Below, in pieces: positions 1 to 8,303 of a stretch of 16,857 nucleotides of DNA. The position numbers and the translations under genes were made by a program. How positions within the stretch are numbered: the stretch's first letter is position 1; every line of letters begins with the position of its first letter. Origin of the DNA: Bacteroidaceae bacterium (GTDB taxonomy: Bacteria; Bacteroidota; Bacteroidia; Bacteroidales; Bacteroidaceae); assembly GCA_017619585.1 (NCBI GenBank), contig JAFZSA010000026.1, forward strand, positions 1-16,857, in the 5' to 3' direction. The notes below the pieces were generated by a model, which made no database searches, was not told the DNA's origin, and was given only the letters and a program-made list of their open reading frames with translations.

Positions 1-140
1 AAATTCAAAATTCAAAAATCGCTAACCACTAACCGCTAACCGCTAACCACTAAGGCTGCGATTAAGCGAGAGGAGAGCGATGCTCGCATCAGCTTTTCCG
101 AGCGTGAGCAGGCTCGAACGAAGTTCAACCGCTAACCGCT
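1..140 (-). repeat. Interspersed repeat, copy A (76-bp core plus heptad arrays)
   Basis: Read on the minus strand, this is two GCGGTTA-type heptads (127-140), a 76-bp core (51-126, starting GAACTTCGTTCGAGC and ending TCGCAGCCTTA), about five GYGGTTA heptads (about 20-50), then TTTTGAA heptads (1-19) that reach the window edge. The same order of parts occurs in copy C (8163-8362), with one core substitution between the two. The core has short inverted repeats: GATGC/GCATC, CGAGC/GCTCG and GAAC/GTTC. No coding sequence is visible. The copy may continue beyond base 1. Confidence 0.85.
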
Positions 141-218
141 CATTGATAAATGTCAAGGAATGGAAGGGTAGGTGGGGCTTTTCTGCGCTGATAGAGGGCT
201 GGTCTTAGAATAAAGGTG

Positions 219-226
219 TATCTTTG
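219..226 (+). promoter_or_regulatory. Putative Bacteroidetes -7 box TATCTTTG
   Basis: TATCTTTG matches the Bacteroidetes primary-sigma -7 consensus TAnnTTTG and lies 29 bp before the ATG at 256, leaving a short leader of roughly 20 nt. No clear TTTG -33 box is seen at the usual distance, so the call rests on the -7 box and its position. Confidence 0.5.
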
Positions 227-255
227 CAGAAATTACAACTATATTCACAGTCCTA

Positions 256-1386
256 ATGAATCTCTTTATAAAGAAACTGCTATTCCTGCTGTTTCTGCCG
301 CTCTGTATTTGTGTGCGTGCAGCAACTGTATCATTTGACAATCTGCCGGATGACTTTGTTGAGGCGAGCGTGGTGATTGCTTCGCCCGGCACTAAACTCT
401 ATACCGTACTTGGGCATGCCAGCATACGTATGCGTTGCCCCCAGTACAAGATGGACTATGTGTTCAGCTACGAGGCAGAGGATGCTATCAGTCATGCCCT
501 GAGATACCTGGCGGGTAAGTTGAGGATGGGGGTGAGGATAATCCCTACTGATACCTTTGTGGACAGCTATAAGGAGGATGGTAGGAGTGTGATGGAATAC
601 AGGCTGAACCTGCCCATAGAGGTGAAACAGCATTTGTGGCAGATGCTGGATGAGGGCGTTAAGATGCGTGATGTGCCCTACGACTTCCTGCGACACGGCT
701 GTGCCCTGTCTGTTCTGCAATGGCTGATACAGGCAACAGAGGGTAACATGGTGTTTGCCCCCTGGGGCGATGAGATCAGAAACAAATCCAGAAAAGAGAT
801 TGCCTGTGGTGCCATGGAGAACCGTTGGCATAGATTCATCTTCAGCACTATAGTGGGCGGAGATGCCTATTACACGGATTCCGATGTGACAGGCAAGGTG
901 GTGGTGCCTGTGCAGTTGATAGAGGTCCTCTCTGGGGCTGAGGCATACGGCAAGCCTGTCCTGACGGGTGAGCCGCATTATCTTTGCCAGGGTGAGACTG
1001 AAAAGCATCAGACCCCGTTCTCGCCCCTTGTTGTGGGAGTGCTGATATTGCTGTTGGCCATTGGGAATGTCTGGCTGAGAAACAAATATCTGCATGGAAC
1101 ACTCTTGCTGGCACAGACAACGGCAGGCGTATTCTTTACTTATCTGCTGCTATTCTCGGACCTGCCCTGTACACAATGGAACTGGCTCTTTGTCCCCTTT
1201 AACCCTATTCCCATTATGTGTTGGAAATGGAAGGACAGAATAGGGACGCCCTTCGGCATCGTGACGCTGATATGGGCAGCGGGTGTCGCCCTCTGGCCAA
1301 ATCAGTTGATGGAGACGGCTCATATCCTGATGGGTCTGGCAGCGGGAGTGACCGTATGGAACTGGAGGAGGATTAGTGGTTATTAG
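256..1386 (+). CDS. DUF4105 / Lnb N-terminal-domain membrane protein
   Basis: A 376-residue protein with a signal peptide (residues 1-23, cut near VRA-A), an extracytoplasmic domain (about 28-245) and about four membrane helices (about 256-272, 281-300, 331-347, 354-368). The domain carries the pattern known from the DUF4105/Lnb-N family: an LGHASIRM block with His54, an FSYE block, and YDFLRHGC with Cys149 where family members have a conserved Cys. His54 and Cys149 are candidate catalytic residues of a papain/NlpC-like fold. The FNPIPI stretch (316-321) between helices resembles the NPLHL-type motif of Bacteroidetes members. Enterococcal Lnb transfers an acyl chain within lipoproteins; whether this homologue does so is inference. 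It has its own promoter and is not closely joined to the SusC operon (gap 178 bp). The last codons (ISGY and stop) lie in repeat-like sequence, so the C-terminus may have been remodelled. Family assignment is from memory of motifs. Confidence 0.75.
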   Translation: MNLFIKKLLFLLFLPLCICVRAATVSFDNLPDDFVEASVVIASPGTKLYTVLGHASIRMRCPQYKMDYVFSYEAEDAISHALRYLAGKLRMGVRIIPTDTFVDSYKEDGRSVMEYRLNLPIEVKQHLWQMLDEGVKMRDVPYDFLRHGCALSVLQWLIQATEGNMVFAPWGDEIRNKSRKEIACGAMENRWHRFIFSTIVGGDAYYTDSDVTGKVVVPVQLIEVLSGAEAYGKPVLTGEPHYLCQGETEKHQTPFSPLVVGVLILLLAIGNVWLRNKYLHGTLLLAQTTAGVFFTYLLLFSDLPCTQWNWLFVPFNPIPIMCWKWKDRIGTPFGIVTLIWAAGVALWPNQLMETAHILMGLAAGVTVWNWRRISGY

Positions 1387-1534
1387 CTTAGTAGCTTATT
1401 AGCTTAGCGGTTAGTGGTTAGCGGTTGAACTTCGTTCGAGCCTGCTCACGCTCGGAAAAACTGATGCAAGCATCGTTCTTCTCTCGCTTAATCGCAGCCT
1501 TAGCGGTTAGCGGTTGAACTTCGCAGCCTTAGTG
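1372..1534 (+). repeat. Interspersed repeat, copy B, with an internally deleted second core
   Basis: The element begins inside the preceding gene: GTGGTTA at 1376-1382 encodes its last residues. Octads (TTAGCTTA-like, 1383-1406) and GYGGTTA heptads follow, then a full 76-bp core at 1427-1502 differing from copy C at three positions. After two more heptads a 16-bp mini-core follows (1516-1531, GAACTTCGCAGCCTTA), which is the two ends of the core joined at a shared TCG. The orientation is opposite to copy A, so A and B bracket the 256-1386 gene as inverted repeats. The spacer to the SusC start contains no TAnnTTTG box. Confidence 0.85.
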
Positions 1535-1564
1535 AAAATTAGAAAAATATTAACCATATTTATA

Positions 1565-4500
1565 ATGATACAAACAAAAAGATTCTTGATGCTTGCACTT
1601 GTGATGCTGGTGACGTGGGTGGCATCCTACGGACAGGAGGTGACAGGCACTATTGTGGATGAGACGGGAGAACCGCTGATAGGGGTGTACGTCCGCGACA
1701 AGGTGAACAACATCAACGCCATTACCGATATGGAAGGAAATTTCCGTGTTAAGGTGCCTAGTGGCGGAGCTACCCTGACTGTTACCTATATGGGTATGAA
1801 GCCTATTACCCAGAAGGTGAAGGCAGGACAGAAGGTGAGATGGGTCATGCAGGAGAACGTCAAGGCACTGAAAGACGTGGTAATAACGGGATACCAACAG
1901 TTGGACCGCAGGAACCTGACCAGCTCTGTAACCTCGGTGGATATGAAGGATATTGAGATTCCGGGCATCTCCAGCGTGGACAAGATGCTGGAGGGGCGTA
2001 TCCCTGACCTGGTGCTGACCAACAACAGCGGTGAGATAAATGCTACCCCAAGGTTGCGCGTAAGGGGAACCAGCACGCTGATAGGTAACCGCGAGCCCCT
2101 ATGGGTATTGGACGGCATTATTCTGACAGACCCCGTGGATTTGTCGCCCGACGTGCTGAACGACCCTGACTACGTAAACCGTATAGGTAATGCCATAGCC
2201 GGTATCAACCCTCAGGATATTCAGCGTATAGACGTACTGAAGGATGCTGCTGCCACAGCCCTCTACGGTACAAGGGCTGCCAACGGCGTTATTGTGGTGA
2301 CAACCAAAAGCGGACGCGAGGGTAAGCCTACGGTGAACTACTCGGGTCAGCTGACACTGAGAAAACGTCCATACTATAGCGACGGAAAGATAAACCTGAT
2401 GAACTCTGCCGAACGTGTACAGTTCTCGCAGTTTCTGGCAGAGGAGCATTATGCCTACCCCAGCAATATGTCGAAGGTGGGATACGAGGAGGCCTTGCGC
2501 CAGCTCTATGCAGGCGAGATAACAAGGCAGGAGTTCAATGCTGCCATAGAGAAGATGAAGACTGAGAATACCGACTGGTTCAGCCTTCTGTGCAGAAACA
2601 GCCTTTCGCAGGACCACTCAGTAAGTGTGTCGGGCGGTAGTGACAAGGTAAGGTACTACACCTCTCTGGGCGTTACCCAGCAGAATGATGTGGTGCGTGG
2701 TGCCCAGAACAACCGTTACACGGCTATGGCAAAGATCAACTATGACATCAGCAGCAAGTTGAAAGCCGAGCTGAACATCAACGGCAACATCAGCAGCAGA
2801 GACTATGCCGCCAGCGATGTGAATGTGATAGACTATGCCTACAATACCAACCGCATCATTCCGGCACGTAATGCAGACGGTACCTACTTTACCTATCTGA
2901 AGTACAATACCAGCAATGACCTGTACGGCAACTATCCCTACAGCATCCTGAAGGAGATAGACAATAGCAGTACGGAGCAGAGCAGCAATTCTGTTATTAC
3001 AACGCTGAACCTGCGTTACAAGCCCATAGAGGATCTGTTCTTCAATGCCATCTTCTCTGCCAACGTATCCAACTCAACCATTGACGAGTGGCATGGCGAG
3101 AACAGCTTCTATGTCTATTGCCTGAGAGGAACGGTTGACGAGACACCCAAGAGTAACTCTTACTGTCCCTATGGAGGTGAACTGAGCAGACAGCATACCG
3201 GACAGAAGGGCTGGACGGCACGTCTGCAGGGTAACTACAACAAATACCTGGGTGCCGGACGTAAGCACAACATCAACGTGGCATTGGGTCTGGAGGCCAG
3301 TTCCAACAGGACGAGCGGAGACCGTTACAGACAGCGTTGCTACTTCAAGGACCGTGGTATGTCCTTTGCCACGAACGTCCCTTTGACCTACACCAACTAC
3401 TGGTCTTGGATGCAGGGCAACGTGCCTGTGATTACCAGTGCCAAGACCAATATGGTATCAGCCTATACCACGTTGACATACGGCTACAAGAACCTCTTCT
3501 CTGTGAACATGAACGGACGTTATGACGGTTCCAATAAGTTTGGTAGCCGCAGTAACGAGAAGCTGTTGCCTATATGGTCGGTATCAGGAAATGCCAATCT
3601 GGCGGATATCCTGAAGATAAAGGCCGACTGGCTGGATCTGCTTACCCTGAAGGCCTCCTATGGTCAGCAGGGTAACATGCTGGACGACCAAGCCTCTGAG
3701 CTTATCATCCGTAAAGGCAGCTTTGACGGTTTCTATAACGAGTTCACCTCTACCGTATCCAACTTTGCCAACCCCGACCTGAAGTGGGAGAAGACGCATT
3801 CTACGAACGTAGGTCTGGAGATGGCAGTCCTGCACAACCGCATTCAGTTGGGACTGGAGTACTATCACAAACGTACCACGGACGCCTTTATGAACAAGAC
3901 CATCAGCGAGGTGAACGGATTCACATCCTATGTGGTGAACTCAGGTGACATCACCAATCAGGGCTTCAACATCACCCTGACGGCAACGCCCATCAAGACA
4001 AAGGATTTCTACTGGATCCTGTCGGGCAACATGTCCAAGATATATAATAAGGTTACCACACGTCCGGGTACGGAGAGCTATGAGCTGAACGACTTCCTGA
4101 CGGGAAAGGCCATCGTGGAGGGAATGCCCGTAGGAACCTTCTATTCCTATAGGTTCATGGGTCTGAGTCCTGTAGACGGAGGTCCGCTGATAGATATCTG
4201 GGACGAGCGTCAGGCTGAGCTGAAGACGGCAGACAAGTACACCTTCTATACCTCGGTACTGACACCTACAGGCAGTCGTGAGCCCAGCATCACAGGTAGC
4301 TTCAACACCACCTTCACCTATAAGCAGTGGAGGTTGGGAGCCACATTCCTGTATAGTGCAGGAGCCAAGACCAGACTGTTCCGTATGTTTGACGGATTCA
4401 GCTCGGGACGTGTCTTCCGTTCCGAGGTGAATGCCAACCGCGATCTGCTGGACCGGTGGATGAAGCCCGGTGATGAGGAGAGGACCAACATCCCCGCCAT

Positions 4501-4855
4501 TATCTGTGGAGGCTCGCCCCATCTGGATGTCTATACCAAGCCCTGGACGGAGAATACCAACTACTATGGTCCCAAACTGCACAGCAATGCCTGGACCATG
4601 TATGATTACAGCGATGTCCGTGTGGTGAGTGCCAACTACCTGAAGTTCTCTAACCTGAACCTGACATACGAGTTCAGCAAGAAGCAATTGGAGAGAATGC
4701 GTATGCAGCGTCTGGCTATCACCCTGAGTGCCTATAATATCTACACCTTCTGTAACAAGGAGCTGCGCGGACAGACTCCTACACAGGGCGGTTTCACGGA
4801 AGTTCAACTCTCAGACACTCCCAGCTTCACCTTGGGAGTCAATGTCAACATCTAA
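1565..4855 (+). CDS. SusC/RagA-family TonB-linked outer-membrane transporter
   Basis: This 1096-residue protein is the outer-membrane channel of a SusCD importer, taking up a ligand with energy from TonB/ExbBD. In order: a signal peptide (1-23, ending ASYG-QEV), a carboxypeptidase-D-like regulatory domain (about 26-98), the VVITGY junction (105-110), a plug domain with SusC signatures PLWVLDGI (178-185) and DVLKDAAATALYGTRAANG (223-241), then a long beta-barrel ending in LGVNVNI with the expected aromatic/hydrophobic terminal strand pattern. Length is normal and no frameshift is seen. The ATG at 1565 is chosen because the signal peptide starts there; the frame stays open to a TTG at 1514, but that lies in repeat B. 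It is first in an operon with the SusD-like gene 11 bp downstream. No adjacent sigma/anti-sigma pair, hybrid two-component regulator or degradative enzyme indicates the substrate, so glycan, peptide or other ligands all remain possible. Confidence 0.95.
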   Translation: MIQTKRFLMLALVMLVTWVASYGQEVTGTIVDETGEPLIGVYVRDKVNNINAITDMEGNFRVKVPSGGATLTVTYMGMKPITQKVKAGQKVRWVMQENVKALKDVVITGYQQLDRRNLTSSVTSVDMKDIEIPGISSVDKMLEGRIPDLVLTNNSGEINATPRLRVRGTSTLIGNREPLWVLDGIILTDPVDLSPDVLNDPDYVNRIGNAIAGINPQDIQRIDVLKDAAATALYGTRAANGVIVVTTKSGREGKPTVNYSGQLTLRKRPYYSDGKINLMNSAERVQFSQFLAEEHYAYPSNMSKVGYEEALRQLYAGEITRQEFNAAIEKMKTENTDWFSLLCRNSLSQDHSVSVSGGSDKVRYYTSLGVTQQNDVVRGAQNNRYTAMAKINYDISSKLKAELNINGNISSRDYAASDVNVIDYAYNTNRIIPARNADGTYFTYLKYNTSNDLYGNYPYSILKEIDNSSTEQSSNSVITTLNLRYKPIEDLFFNAIFSANVSNSTIDEWHGENSFYVYCLRGTVDETPKSNSYCPYGGELSRQHTGQKGWTARLQGNYNKYLGAGRKHNINVALGLEASSNRTSGDRYRQRCYFKDRGMSFATNVPLTYTNYWSWMQGNVPVITSAKTNMVSAYTTLTYGYKNLFSVNMNGRYDGSNKFGSRSNEKLLPIWSVSGNANLADILKIKADWLDLLTLKASYGQQGNMLDDQASELIIRKGSFDGFYNEFTSTVSNFANPDLKWEKTHSTNVGLEMAVLHNRIQLGLEYYHKRTTDAFMNKTISEVNGFTSYVVNSGDITNQGFNITLTATPIKTKDFYWILSGNMSKIYNKVTTRPGTESYELNDFLTGKAIVEGMPVGTFYSYRFMGLSPVDGGPLIDIWDERQAELKTADKYTFYTSVLTPTGSREPSITGSFNTTFTYKQWRLGATFLYSAGAKTRLFRMFDGFSSGRVFRSEVNANRDLLDRWMKPGDEERTNIPAIICGGSPHLDVYTKPWTENTNYYGPKLHSNAWTMYDYSDVRVVSANYLKFSNLNLTYEFSKKQLERMRMQRLAITLSAYNIYTFCNKELRGQTPTQGGFTEVQLSDTPSFTLGVNVNI

Positions 4856-4866
4856 CAGATCTGAAT

Positions 4867-6459
4867 ATGAAGACAAGAAATATAATATCCACTATCGGCA
4901 TGGCTCTGATGCTATGCAGTTGCAGTTTCCTGGAAGAATACTCGCAGGACAAGGACTACATCACCTCCTGGGAGAATCTGGACGAGCTGCTCATTGGCGA
5001 CTGCTATCTGCCCGTCAACTACATCAAGCAATACAAGATGTTCAGCAACCCCGGTATGTTCCTGCATCTGTTGGCCGACGAGATGGAAGAGAACAATCTG
5101 GGTGACGGAAACAAATCCGTAGAGCCTGAAAGCCACCAGTATATGTTCGGCCCCTCGACATGGCAGGCCAGGCTGGGTGCAACGGAGAACGGCCTGACAT
5201 TCTATAGCGAGAACAGAGAATGGACACTCTTCTACAAATACATCAATGTGGCCAATAACGTGGTGGCATCTGCCCAGAAGCTGCCACAGACCACACCCGA
5301 TGAGATAAAGGGTTACAACAAGGTGGTGGGCGAGGCCAAGTTTCTGCGTGCCTTCTACTACTTCTGGTTGCTGAATGTATATGGTCAGCCCTACAGCCCC
5401 GAGCAGGCTGCAACACAACTGGGTGTTCCCATGAAGCTGACACCTGAGATTCAGGACAAGATCTTCAGCAGGAATACCGTTCAGGAATGTTATGACATTA
5501 TACTGAAGGATCTGCAGGAGGCTGAGGAATGTCTGGCAAAGGTACCCTCGCAGAAGAAACTGTACAGGGCAGACGTAACGGCAGTCAGACTGCTCTTGTC
5601 GCGCGTCTATCTGTTCATGCAGAACTGGGAAGAGGCTGCACGCTATGCACAGATGGTAATAGAGGCACACCCAGCCTTGGAGAACGTTGTTACGTCCGGC
5701 AGTAAGTTTATGCGTGCTGATAACCCCGAGAATATCTTCTCTATGGGAGGAAGTGATGTGGTAAGAATGACAACCTACTACTACCAGAGTTCACGCATCA
5801 GTACAGACCTGTACGAATCCTATCACGAGAATGATGTCCGCAAGAACCAATGGTTCTGGCGTTCAGGTCCTTTCATAGCCTGCATCCGCGAGGATCATGG
5901 CAACCCTCTTTCTGGTGTCCCCATGACAGATAAGTCATGGTACTATGATACCTATATCTATGGTTCGTCTGGTCAGCGTACACCAGTCTCCAGCCTCTTC
6001 TGGCTCAGAAGTGCAGAAGCCTACCTGACATTGGCAGAGGCAAAGGCCTATCTGGGAGAGGATGCCGAGGCTCAGGCTGCCTTAAGGAAGCTTGCGCAGA
6101 ACAGATACCGCGAGGATGCTCCGGAGAGGGATGTAGAGAGCCTCACGGGTAGCGACCTTATAACCAGAATCCGTACAGAGCGCAGATGGGAGTTCCCCGT
6201 TGAGGGACATCGTTGGTTCGACCTGAGAAGATACCGTGTATGCCAGGTACAGCCCGAGAAGATAGCGCTGCAGCATACCTATACCGTTTACAGGGACAAT
6301 GATACGGGAGACATCCTGGAGACACGTCTCTACACCTTAGGAGAGGATGATCCCTCATGGACCGTCAACATCCCCTATGAAGTTCTGGAGTTTAATACCG
6401 GTATGCCTGGGAACGGCAATCAGGACCGCCCTTATGAGATTGTTCCAACCATGCCATAA
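4867..6459 (+). CDS. SusD/RagB-family surface lipoprotein
   Basis: A 530-residue ligand-binding lid for the SusC-like channel. The signal peptide ends in a lipobox, L16-C17-S18-C19, with Cys19 the probable lipidated residue; the following acidic residues (EEYSQD) fit the Bacteroidetes lipoprotein export signal for surface exposure. SusD hallmarks are the helix FLRAFYYFWLLNVYGQPY (159-176), TPR-like helices at about 205-270, the segment FWLRSAEAYLTLAEAKAYLG (378-397), and the C-terminal block RIRTERRWEFPVEGHRWFDL (434-453). Length is typical. It starts 11 bp after the SusC stop, so the two are almost certainly co-transcribed and form a pair. The ligand cannot be predicted from sequence. Confidence 0.95.
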   Translation: MKTRNIISTIGMALMLCSCSFLEEYSQDKDYITSWENLDELLIGDCYLPVNYIKQYKMFSNPGMFLHLLADEMEENNLGDGNKSVEPESHQYMFGPSTWQARLGATENGLTFYSENREWTLFYKYINVANNVVASAQKLPQTTPDEIKGYNKVVGEAKFLRAFYYFWLLNVYGQPYSPEQAATQLGVPMKLTPEIQDKIFSRNTVQECYDIILKDLQEAEECLAKVPSQKKLYRADVTAVRLLLSRVYLFMQNWEEAARYAQMVIEAHPALENVVTSGSKFMRADNPENIFSMGGSDVVRMTTYYYQSSRISTDLYESYHENDVRKNQWFWRSGPFIACIREDHGNPLSGVPMTDKSWYYDTYIYGSSGQRTPVSSLFWLRSAEAYLTLAEAKAYLGEDAEAQAALRKLAQNRYREDAPERDVESLTGSDLITRIRTERRWEFPVEGHRWFDLRRYRVCQVQPEKIALQHTYTVYRDNDTGDILETRLYTLGEDDPSWTVNIPYEVLEFNTGMPGNGNQDRPYEIVPTMP

Positions 6460-6483
6460 CAATAGCAAAAACAGACAAGACAC

Positions 6484-7395
6484 ATGAAGAAGTTACATAT
6501 ACTTTCAACCGTAATGGTGCTGGTACTTACCGGCATTACATGGACGTCATGCAGCGAGAGCGGTAGCATGGATGTGGATATCCATGACCCCAGTTGTTTC
6601 TTCGAGCCTTCAGAAGATGACAATAGTCAGGAGGCTAATCTTCGCAGGTCCTTCCAGTTCAAGCACAATGCCTTCCTGCTGTTTAACGATACCTTGCAAC
6701 ACAGGTTCAACGGACTGGACATAAACGGTGACTCTACATTCTGGACAGAACGTCTGGCCTTGGACTATGAGGTAGGACAGACAGCCTATCCCAGCAACAG
6801 CTACGACTACACCAATCTGAATTCTATAGAGGATAAGGAGATGGCAGTAGATTTCCTGGAGACATTTGTCCTGCCGCATATAGGCGCCAAGCTGATGCCT
6901 TACTCGTGGTATCTATGCGGTCAGATCAACTACAGGGCCAGCACCACCTCAGCTCCCTCGCATCCTTATGCCGCAACAGGACAGCGTTGCATAGTGGTAG
7001 CTTTCTCGCAACTGAAGAAGCTGAAGACAGATGCCCAGAAGCAGCAGTTTGTAAGTCGTATCCTGACTGCCATCCTGCCTCAGCTGGCCATGAACAAGAA
7101 CGATGCCTTTAAGGAGTTCTATGCCGTATCCGATGGCTACTATGACCGCACCACCTCAGATGATATAACAGAGGCTCGCCATGTGGTCAGATACTACGGT
7201 TTCCTGGATTACGTGAAGAATACCTGGGGACATTGTGCTACCCCTTCTGAGGAGAAAGACATAACCATGTACTGCACCTACTCCCTTACCTATACAGATG
7301 AGCAGATAGAGCAGATGTATGCCGACTATCCTGTTGTGCTGAAGAAATGGAGAATCTTCAAGAAGGTGATGACGGACATAGGGTTCATATTCTAA
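6484..7395 (+). CDS. SusCD-associated lipoprotein resembling zinc metallohydrolase family, HExxH absent
   Basis: A 303-residue lipoprotein (hydrophobic residues 8-19, lipobox W20-T21-S22-C23), third in the SusCD operon. Its layout resembles the substrate-import-associated zinc metallohydrolase lipoproteins (TIGR04549-type) found next to SusCD: a region with YLCGQINY (143-150), a strand CIVVAFSQL (169-177), a helix, then AFKEFYAVSDGYYD (208-221) and a C-terminal helix VLKKWRIFKKVMTDIGFIF. In active members the helix preceding FKE carries HEFxH; here it reads ILTAILPQLAMNKN (193-206), with no His or Glu ligands. If the assignment is right, this is a catalytically dead relative, perhaps a binding subunit. 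The family call is from remembered layout, not an alignment; a lineage-specific SusCD accessory lipoprotein of unknown function is the alternative. Lipoprotein status is well supported. Confidence 0.6.
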   Translation: MKKLHILSTVMVLVLTGITWTSCSESGSMDVDIHDPSCFFEPSEDDNSQEANLRRSFQFKHNAFLLFNDTLQHRFNGLDINGDSTFWTERLALDYEVGQTAYPSNSYDYTNLNSIEDKEMAVDFLETFVLPHIGAKLMPYSWYLCGQINYRASTTSAPSHPYAATGQRCIVVAFSQLKKLKTDAQKQQFVSRILTAILPQLAMNKNDAFKEFYAVSDGYYDRTTSDDITEARHVVRYYGFLDYVKNTWGHCATPSEEKDITMYCTYSLTYTDEQIEQMYADYPVVLKKWRIFKKVMTDIGFIF

Positions 7396-7414
7396 ATAAA
7401 AAACATTTATAACA

Positions 7415-8119
7415 ATGACAAAGTACTATATAATAACGGTCTGTACGTTCCTGTCCATGGCATTCGCTTCGTGCAGCAATGACATCCCTGAAATGCCTGA
7501 ACCCACGGCTCAGGGAATATATACAGACCCCCGAGACGGTGAGAGCTACAGATGGGTTCAGTATGGCAATCTGCAATGGATGGCGCAGAACTTCAGATAT
7601 GATACCGGCATATATGATGAGTGCCGTATATACATAGACCCCGAGGAATGGGATCAGTATGCCGACTATGAGGATTTCTCGCATAGCGATGTTCCCAAGT
7701 ACGGAATGTACTATACGCTGGAAGGGGCCCTGAAGGCTTGTCCTGAAGGTTGGCGCCTGCCTACGGAAAAGGACTGGGAACAGTTGGAATGCCTGTTGGG
7801 TATGGATATTGATGAGGCTCAGCAGAACGAGTGGCGTGGCAATGTCTCCAAGAGCATGATTCAGACCAAGGACCGTGAGACCTATCTGGAGCTGCTGCTG
7901 GCAGGCTATGTGACGTTACATACGCAAAGCTTCCTGGTGGACGGCAGCAAGGAGAAAGGTGCCTTTGGTTATTACTGGACATCTACGCAGGATGAGTCTA
8001 AGTCCGGTCGTTATTTCTTCTTCAGGAAGTTCGCCTATAACCGTGATGGTGTTTACAGACAAAGCATGGAATCCACCAACCAGTACCTTTCTGTTCGTTA
8101 CGTCAGGGAGGCAGAGTAA
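7415..8119 (+). CDS. FISUMP-domain lipoprotein
   Basis: A 234-residue lipoprotein with signal peptide and lipobox F17-A18-S19-C20, last gene of the SusCD operon (19 bp after the previous stop). It carries the motifs of the Fibrobacter succinogenes major paralogous (FISUMP) domain: YRWVQYGNLQWMAQNFRYD (45-63), MYYTLEGALKACPEGWRLPT (98-117), YYWTSTQ (186-192) and the terminal strand LSVRYVRE (225-232). These domains are often on exported or surface proteins of Bacteroidetes and Fibrobacteres and occur with SusCD pairs; a binding or structural role is usually assumed and no catalytic residues are known. A hairpin at 8139-8157 follows, marking the probable operon end. Confidence 0.85.
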   Translation: MTKYYIITVCTFLSMAFASCSNDIPEMPEPTAQGIYTDPRDGESYRWVQYGNLQWMAQNFRYDTGIYDECRIYIDPEEWDQYADYEDFSHSDVPKYGMYYTLEGALKACPEGWRLPTEKDWEQLECLLGMDIDEAQQNEWRGNVSKSMIQTKDRETYLELLLAGYVTLHTQSFLVDGSKEKGAFGYYWTSTQDESKSGRYFFFRKFAYNRDGVYRQSMESTNQYLSVRYVREAE

Positions 8120-8138
8120 AAAGCCAGCCTCACCCCGT

Positions 8139-8157
8139 CCCTCTCCAAAGGAGAGGG
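8139..8157 (+). terminator. Hairpin at the end of the SusCD operon
   Basis: CCCTCTCC-AAA-GGAGAGGG forms a perfect 8-bp stem, 20 bp after the FISUMP stop. Outer AAGCC and GGCTT (8121-8125, 8158-8162) could extend it. There is no downstream T tract, so it may act as a weak terminator or a 3' RNA-stabilising hairpin. Similar C/G-rich hairpins with an AAA or TTT loop recur at 10899-10915. Confidence 0.55.
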
Positions 8158-8162
8158 GGCTT

Positions 8163-8300
8163 GATTAGCGGTTAGCGGTTAGCGGTTAGTGGTTAGCGAT
8201 TAGCGGTTAGTGGTTGAACTTCGTTCGAGCCTGCTCACGCTCGGAAAAGCTGATGCGAGCATCGCTCTTCTCTCGCTTAATCGCAGCCTTAGCGGTTAGC
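8163..8300 (+). repeat. Interspersed repeat, copy C
   Basis: About seven heptads (GCGGTTA, GTGGTTA, GCGATTA) at 8163-8215, a 76-bp core at 8216-8291, then about one and a half heptads. The core is identical to copy A except for one base and differs from copy B at three bases. It has the same orientation as copy B. It fills the gap between the SusCD operon terminator and the next gene, and no coding sequence is visible. Confidence 0.88.
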
Positions 8301-8303
8301 GTT

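Noticed and set aside
331..1095. 254-residue open frame on the minus strand opposite the Lnb-like gene
   Set aside because: It lies wholly antisense to a gene with signal peptide, family motifs and a promoter, and its own translation shows no domain.
1514..1564. Upstream TTG start for the SusC-like gene
   Set aside because: The extra 17 codons lie mostly in repeat copy B and would bury the signal peptide.
3941..4807. 288-residue minus-strand open frame opposite the SusC barrel
   Set aside because: It is a by-product of codon bias in the SusC-like gene, with no recognisable protein features.
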